NCBI GenBank assembly: GCA_025408405.1
Contig: JANYJE010000015.1
Coordinates: forward strand, 65,573-121,577
Reading direction: 5' to 3'
DNA: 56,005 nucleotides
Origin: Nitrosomonadales bacterium
GTDB taxonomy: Bacteria; Pseudomonadota; Gammaproteobacteria; Burkholderiales; Gallionellaceae
Shown here: piece by piece, positions 54,182 to 56,005 of the stretch
Numbering within the stretch: position 1 is the first letter of the stretch
Layout: each line of letters begins with the position of its first letter
Translations under genes and position numbers: made by a program
The notes under the pieces: model-generated
The model's input: the letters and a program-made list of their open reading frames with translations, nothing else
The model's database searches: none
Told to the model about the DNA's origin: nothing

Positions 54182-55151
54182 TCTCGCTCCCGCTGCGCTC
54201 TGCCACCCGCAACACCGCACTGCGCGCACGCGGATTCAACTCCAGCTCCTGCGGTGCTGCGCGCACCGCACGGCCGATCAAGGCCAGCCTGCCCTGTGGA
54301 ATATCGGCCGCACGTATCGGCAAGCCGTGTGGAAATTTATCCCCCTGCGCCATGTCGCGCATAAAACGCTTTACGATACGATCTTCCAGTGAGTGGAAGC
54401 TGATCACGGCCAGTCGCCCTCCCGGCTTCAGGCAGTCGACGCACTGCGGCAAAATGCGCGCGAGTTCTTCGAGTTCGCGGTTGAGATAAATCCGTATAGC
54501 CTGAAAGGTGCGCGTAGCCGGATTTTTCCCGGGTTCACGGGTGCGCACGGCCTTAGCCACCACTTCACTGAGTTGCCGCGTGGTGAGAATGGGCTGTTCC
54601 TTGCGCGCCGCAACAAGCGCCCTTGCAATCTGCTTAGCAAACCGTTCTTCGCCATAGTCACGTATTACCTCCACAAGTAAGCCTTCATCCACCGACGCCA
54701 ACCACTGTGCTGCCGTCAAACCGCCGCTAGTGTCCATGCGCATATCTAGCGGCGCATCAAAACGAAAACTAAAACCTCGCTGAGCATCATCCAGCTGCGG
54801 CGATGAAACCCCCAAGTCGAGCAGCACGCCATCCACCCCGTCTACCGCCAGCTTGCGCAACACATCGGACAAGTGTTCAAAACCGCTATGTACGATCTGA
54901 AAGCGCTTATCACTGATGGCCTGCCCGACTGCCACCGCGGCCGGGTCTTTATCCAGCGCGATGAGGCACCCGTCCGCCCCCAGCCGCTCCAGTATCAGGC
55001 GACTGTGACCGCCGCGTCCAAACGTGCCGTCCACATAAATCCCGCCAGGCTTTACCTGCAGCGCATCAACAGCCTCATGCAGCAGAACCGTTTCATGTGC
55101 CAACTCAGGCTCGTTCTGCAACTCGGGGACGCGAGGCTCGCCCTCACTCAC
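54174..55151 (-). CDS. rsmH: 16S rRNA m4C1402 methyltransferase RsmH (MraW)
   Basis: RsmH methylates N4 of C1402 in 16S rRNA. The 325-residue product shows [51 protein letters not shown] and the C-terminal [13 protein letters not shown]. It overlaps mraZ by 4 bp and ftsL by 8 bp. Confidence 0.97.
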   Translation of the reverse strand: MSEGEPRVPELQNEPELAHETVLLHEAVDALQVKPGGIYVDGTFGRGGHSRLILERLGADGCLIALDKDPAAVAVGQAISDKRFQIVHSGFEHLSDVLRKLAVDGVDGVLLDLGVSSPQLDDAQRGFSFRFDAPLDMRMDTSGGLTAAQWLASVDEGLLVEVIRDYGEERFAKQIARALVAARKEQPILTTRQLSEVVAKAVRTREPGKNPATRTFQAIRIYLNRELEELARILPQCVDCLKPGGRLAVISFHSLEDRIVKRFMRDMAQGDKFPHGLPIRAADIPQGRLALIGRAVRAAPQELELNPRARSAVLRVAERSGSESG

Positions 55152-55594
55152 AGAGTGAACCCCTCCAGTTCAGGTGGCAGCTCACCGTTGACAAACGACA
55201 ACTCGGCTTCCTGCTGCGCCGTCCACTTTGCCTCATCCCACAATTCAAATTTATTTCCCTGGCCGATCAACATGACGCGCTTGTCCAGTGCCGCATAAGC
55301 GCGCAACGCCGACGAAATAAGCACGCGTCCAGCCGCGTCCATTTCCACCTCCTCGGCATAACCGATCAGGCGGCGCTGCAGGGCACGTATGCGTGGATTG
55401 AGTGCGGACAGCTTGAGCAGCTTGTCGCGTATGGGTTGCCATTCCGGCTGCGGGTAAAACAGCAGACATCCGTCGGCATCAGCGGTCAGCACCAACTGGC
55501 CCGCGCAATTCGCGAGCAGCATATCCCGATGCCGCGCCGGAATTGCGAGCCTGCCTTTGCTATCCAGATTGAGTTGTGCCGCCCCCTGAAACAT
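55148..55594 (-). CDS. mraZ: Transcriptional regulator MraZ
   Basis: MraZ is a DNA-binding regulator of the dcw cluster, with two AbrB-like domains forming a ring. The start [20 protein letters not shown] is chosen by family alignment; an upstream frame of 15 residues overlaps the repeat operator and is unlikely. Both halves carry the DSKGRLAIP / DAAGRVLIS motif. At 148 residues the length is standard. It is the promoter-proximal gene and binds repeats directly upstream. Confidence 0.96.
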   Translation of the reverse strand: MFQGAAQLNLDSKGRLAIPARHRDMLLANCAGQLVLTADADGCLLFYPQPEWQPIRDKLLKLSALNPRIRALQRRLIGYAEEVEMDAAGRVLISSALRAYAALDKRVMLIGQGNKFELWDEAKWTAQQEAELSFVNGELPPELEGFTL

Positions 55595-55614
55595 CCCTAA
55601 CCCCGCGCCATCTA

Positions 55615-55676
55615 CCCACAAAAACCCACTTTTCACCACTCTGACCCACTATATTGAAAAATATAGACTCAGTCAA
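55615..55676 (-). promoter_or_regulatory. dcw promoter with four MraZ-box repeats
   Basis: On the minus strand TTGACT (55671-55676) and TATAGT (55648-55653) are spaced by 17 bp, a strong sigma70 promoter. Just downstream, GTGGG-type boxes repeat exactly every 10 bp at 55645-55649, 55635-55639 (one mismatch, GTGGT), 55625-55629 and 55615-55619. This fits the MraZ operator of direct repeats, so autoregulation from the early transcribed region is likely. Confidence 0.85.
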
Positions 55677-55913
55677 GCGGCAAAACATGGTTTTTTCTTT
55701 GTGTGACAAGGAGTTAGCAGACGCAGTTAATGCAATATGATTTATCGTTAATAAATAATGAATTGCACAAACAAGCTAATCCTGTTTGTGAGATTGCAGC
55801 CTTGTCTCGTGCCCAAAACTGCAGATCTCGTAGTCAATAAAACTGGCGCCACTCTACGCACACGCAGGATTTTTTGAACACATCGAAGAAGTTCGATGTT
55901 GGGATGATTTGGT

Positions 55914-56005
55914 GAAGCTGGCCAGGCAGTCGCCGCGCACGCAAGTGCGGGGAGGAAAGTCCGGGCTCCATAGAGCAGGATGCCGGTTAATGGCCGGACG
56001 CCGTG
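55914..56005 (+). ncRNA. rnpB: RNase P RNA, 5' part, cut by window end
   Basis: GAAGCTGGCCAGGCAGTCGC and GGGGAGGAAAGTCCGGGCTC followed by GCAGGATGCCGG are the P1/P2 start and the conserved CR-I region of bacterial type A RNase P RNA. The rest lies outside the window. It is divergent from mraZ, as in other betaproteobacteria. In the AT-rich 237-bp gap before it, a short palindrome (CATCGAA/TTCGATG at 55881-55898) occupies the probable promoter zone. Confidence 0.95.

Overview
The window looks like the chromosome of a betaproteobacterium, most likely of the Gallionellaceae/Nitrosomonadales type. This is inferred from gene order (pilC-pilD-coaE-zapD-yacG, argJ-secA, and the full division/cell-wall cluster next to rnpB) and from protein similarity recognised by eye. 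No database search was possible. Roughly four fifths is coding, mostly on the minus strand.

Region 1 (1-1170) is the end of an integron-type gene-cassette array. It holds the tail of a YoeB/Txe toxin cassette, an attC-like site split by a 159-bp MITE-like element, a decayed cassette gene with an in-frame stop, and a small membrane-protein cassette with its own attC. lgt and a phospholipase A1 gene follow (1295-3167).

Region 2 (3395-21593) is the most unusual part: an electron-transport island built around a non-canonical cbb3-type haem-copper oxidase. A divergent promoter region with an FNR/ANR-like box (around 16350) precedes a minus-strand series. This encodes two small membrane proteins, CcoN with all expected haem and CuB ligands, an enlarged CcoO, a haem-less CcoP-like two-helix protein, a 42-residue single-helix protein, several tightly overlapping membrane proteins, a membrane-anchored cytochrome c, and a SUMF1-fold protein without the catalytic cysteines. 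Around it lie CcoG, a FixH-like lipoprotein, a membrane-fused spermidine-synthase-like protein, cytochrome c4, another anchored cytochrome c, a thioredoxin-like lipoprotein, four very short membrane proteins, and two stand-alone four-helix proteins resembling only the C-terminal (helix X) part of CcoN. Together they suggest an elaborated respiratory oxidase or quinol/cytochrome electron-transfer module.

Region 3 (21791-27938) carries a CorC-type protein, type IV pilus genes pilC and pilD, coaE, zapD, yacG and a Nudix/thiamine-phosphate-synthase fusion. Region 4 (27939-30727) has three copies of a structured dispersed repeat. Two are in inverted orientation around an AT-rich gene of unknown function that may be frameshifted, and the third follows an AAA ATPase gene.

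Region 5 (30728-36875) contains argJ, a cyclic-nucleotide-binding-domain protein, secA, an M23 peptidase, a DciA-like gene and a small frameshifted membrane-protein gene. Region 6 (36914-55594) is a complete dcw cluster on the minus strand, mraZ-rsmH-ftsL-ftsI-murE-murF-mraY-murD-ftsW-murG-murC-murB-ddl-ftsQ-ftsA-ftsZ-lpxC. It starts from a strong promoter with four MraZ-box-like repeats. Two oddities stand out: a heptanucleotide repeat island kept in frame inside murB, and a run of hairpins between ftsW and murG. The window ends inside the 5' part of rnpB on the plus strand.
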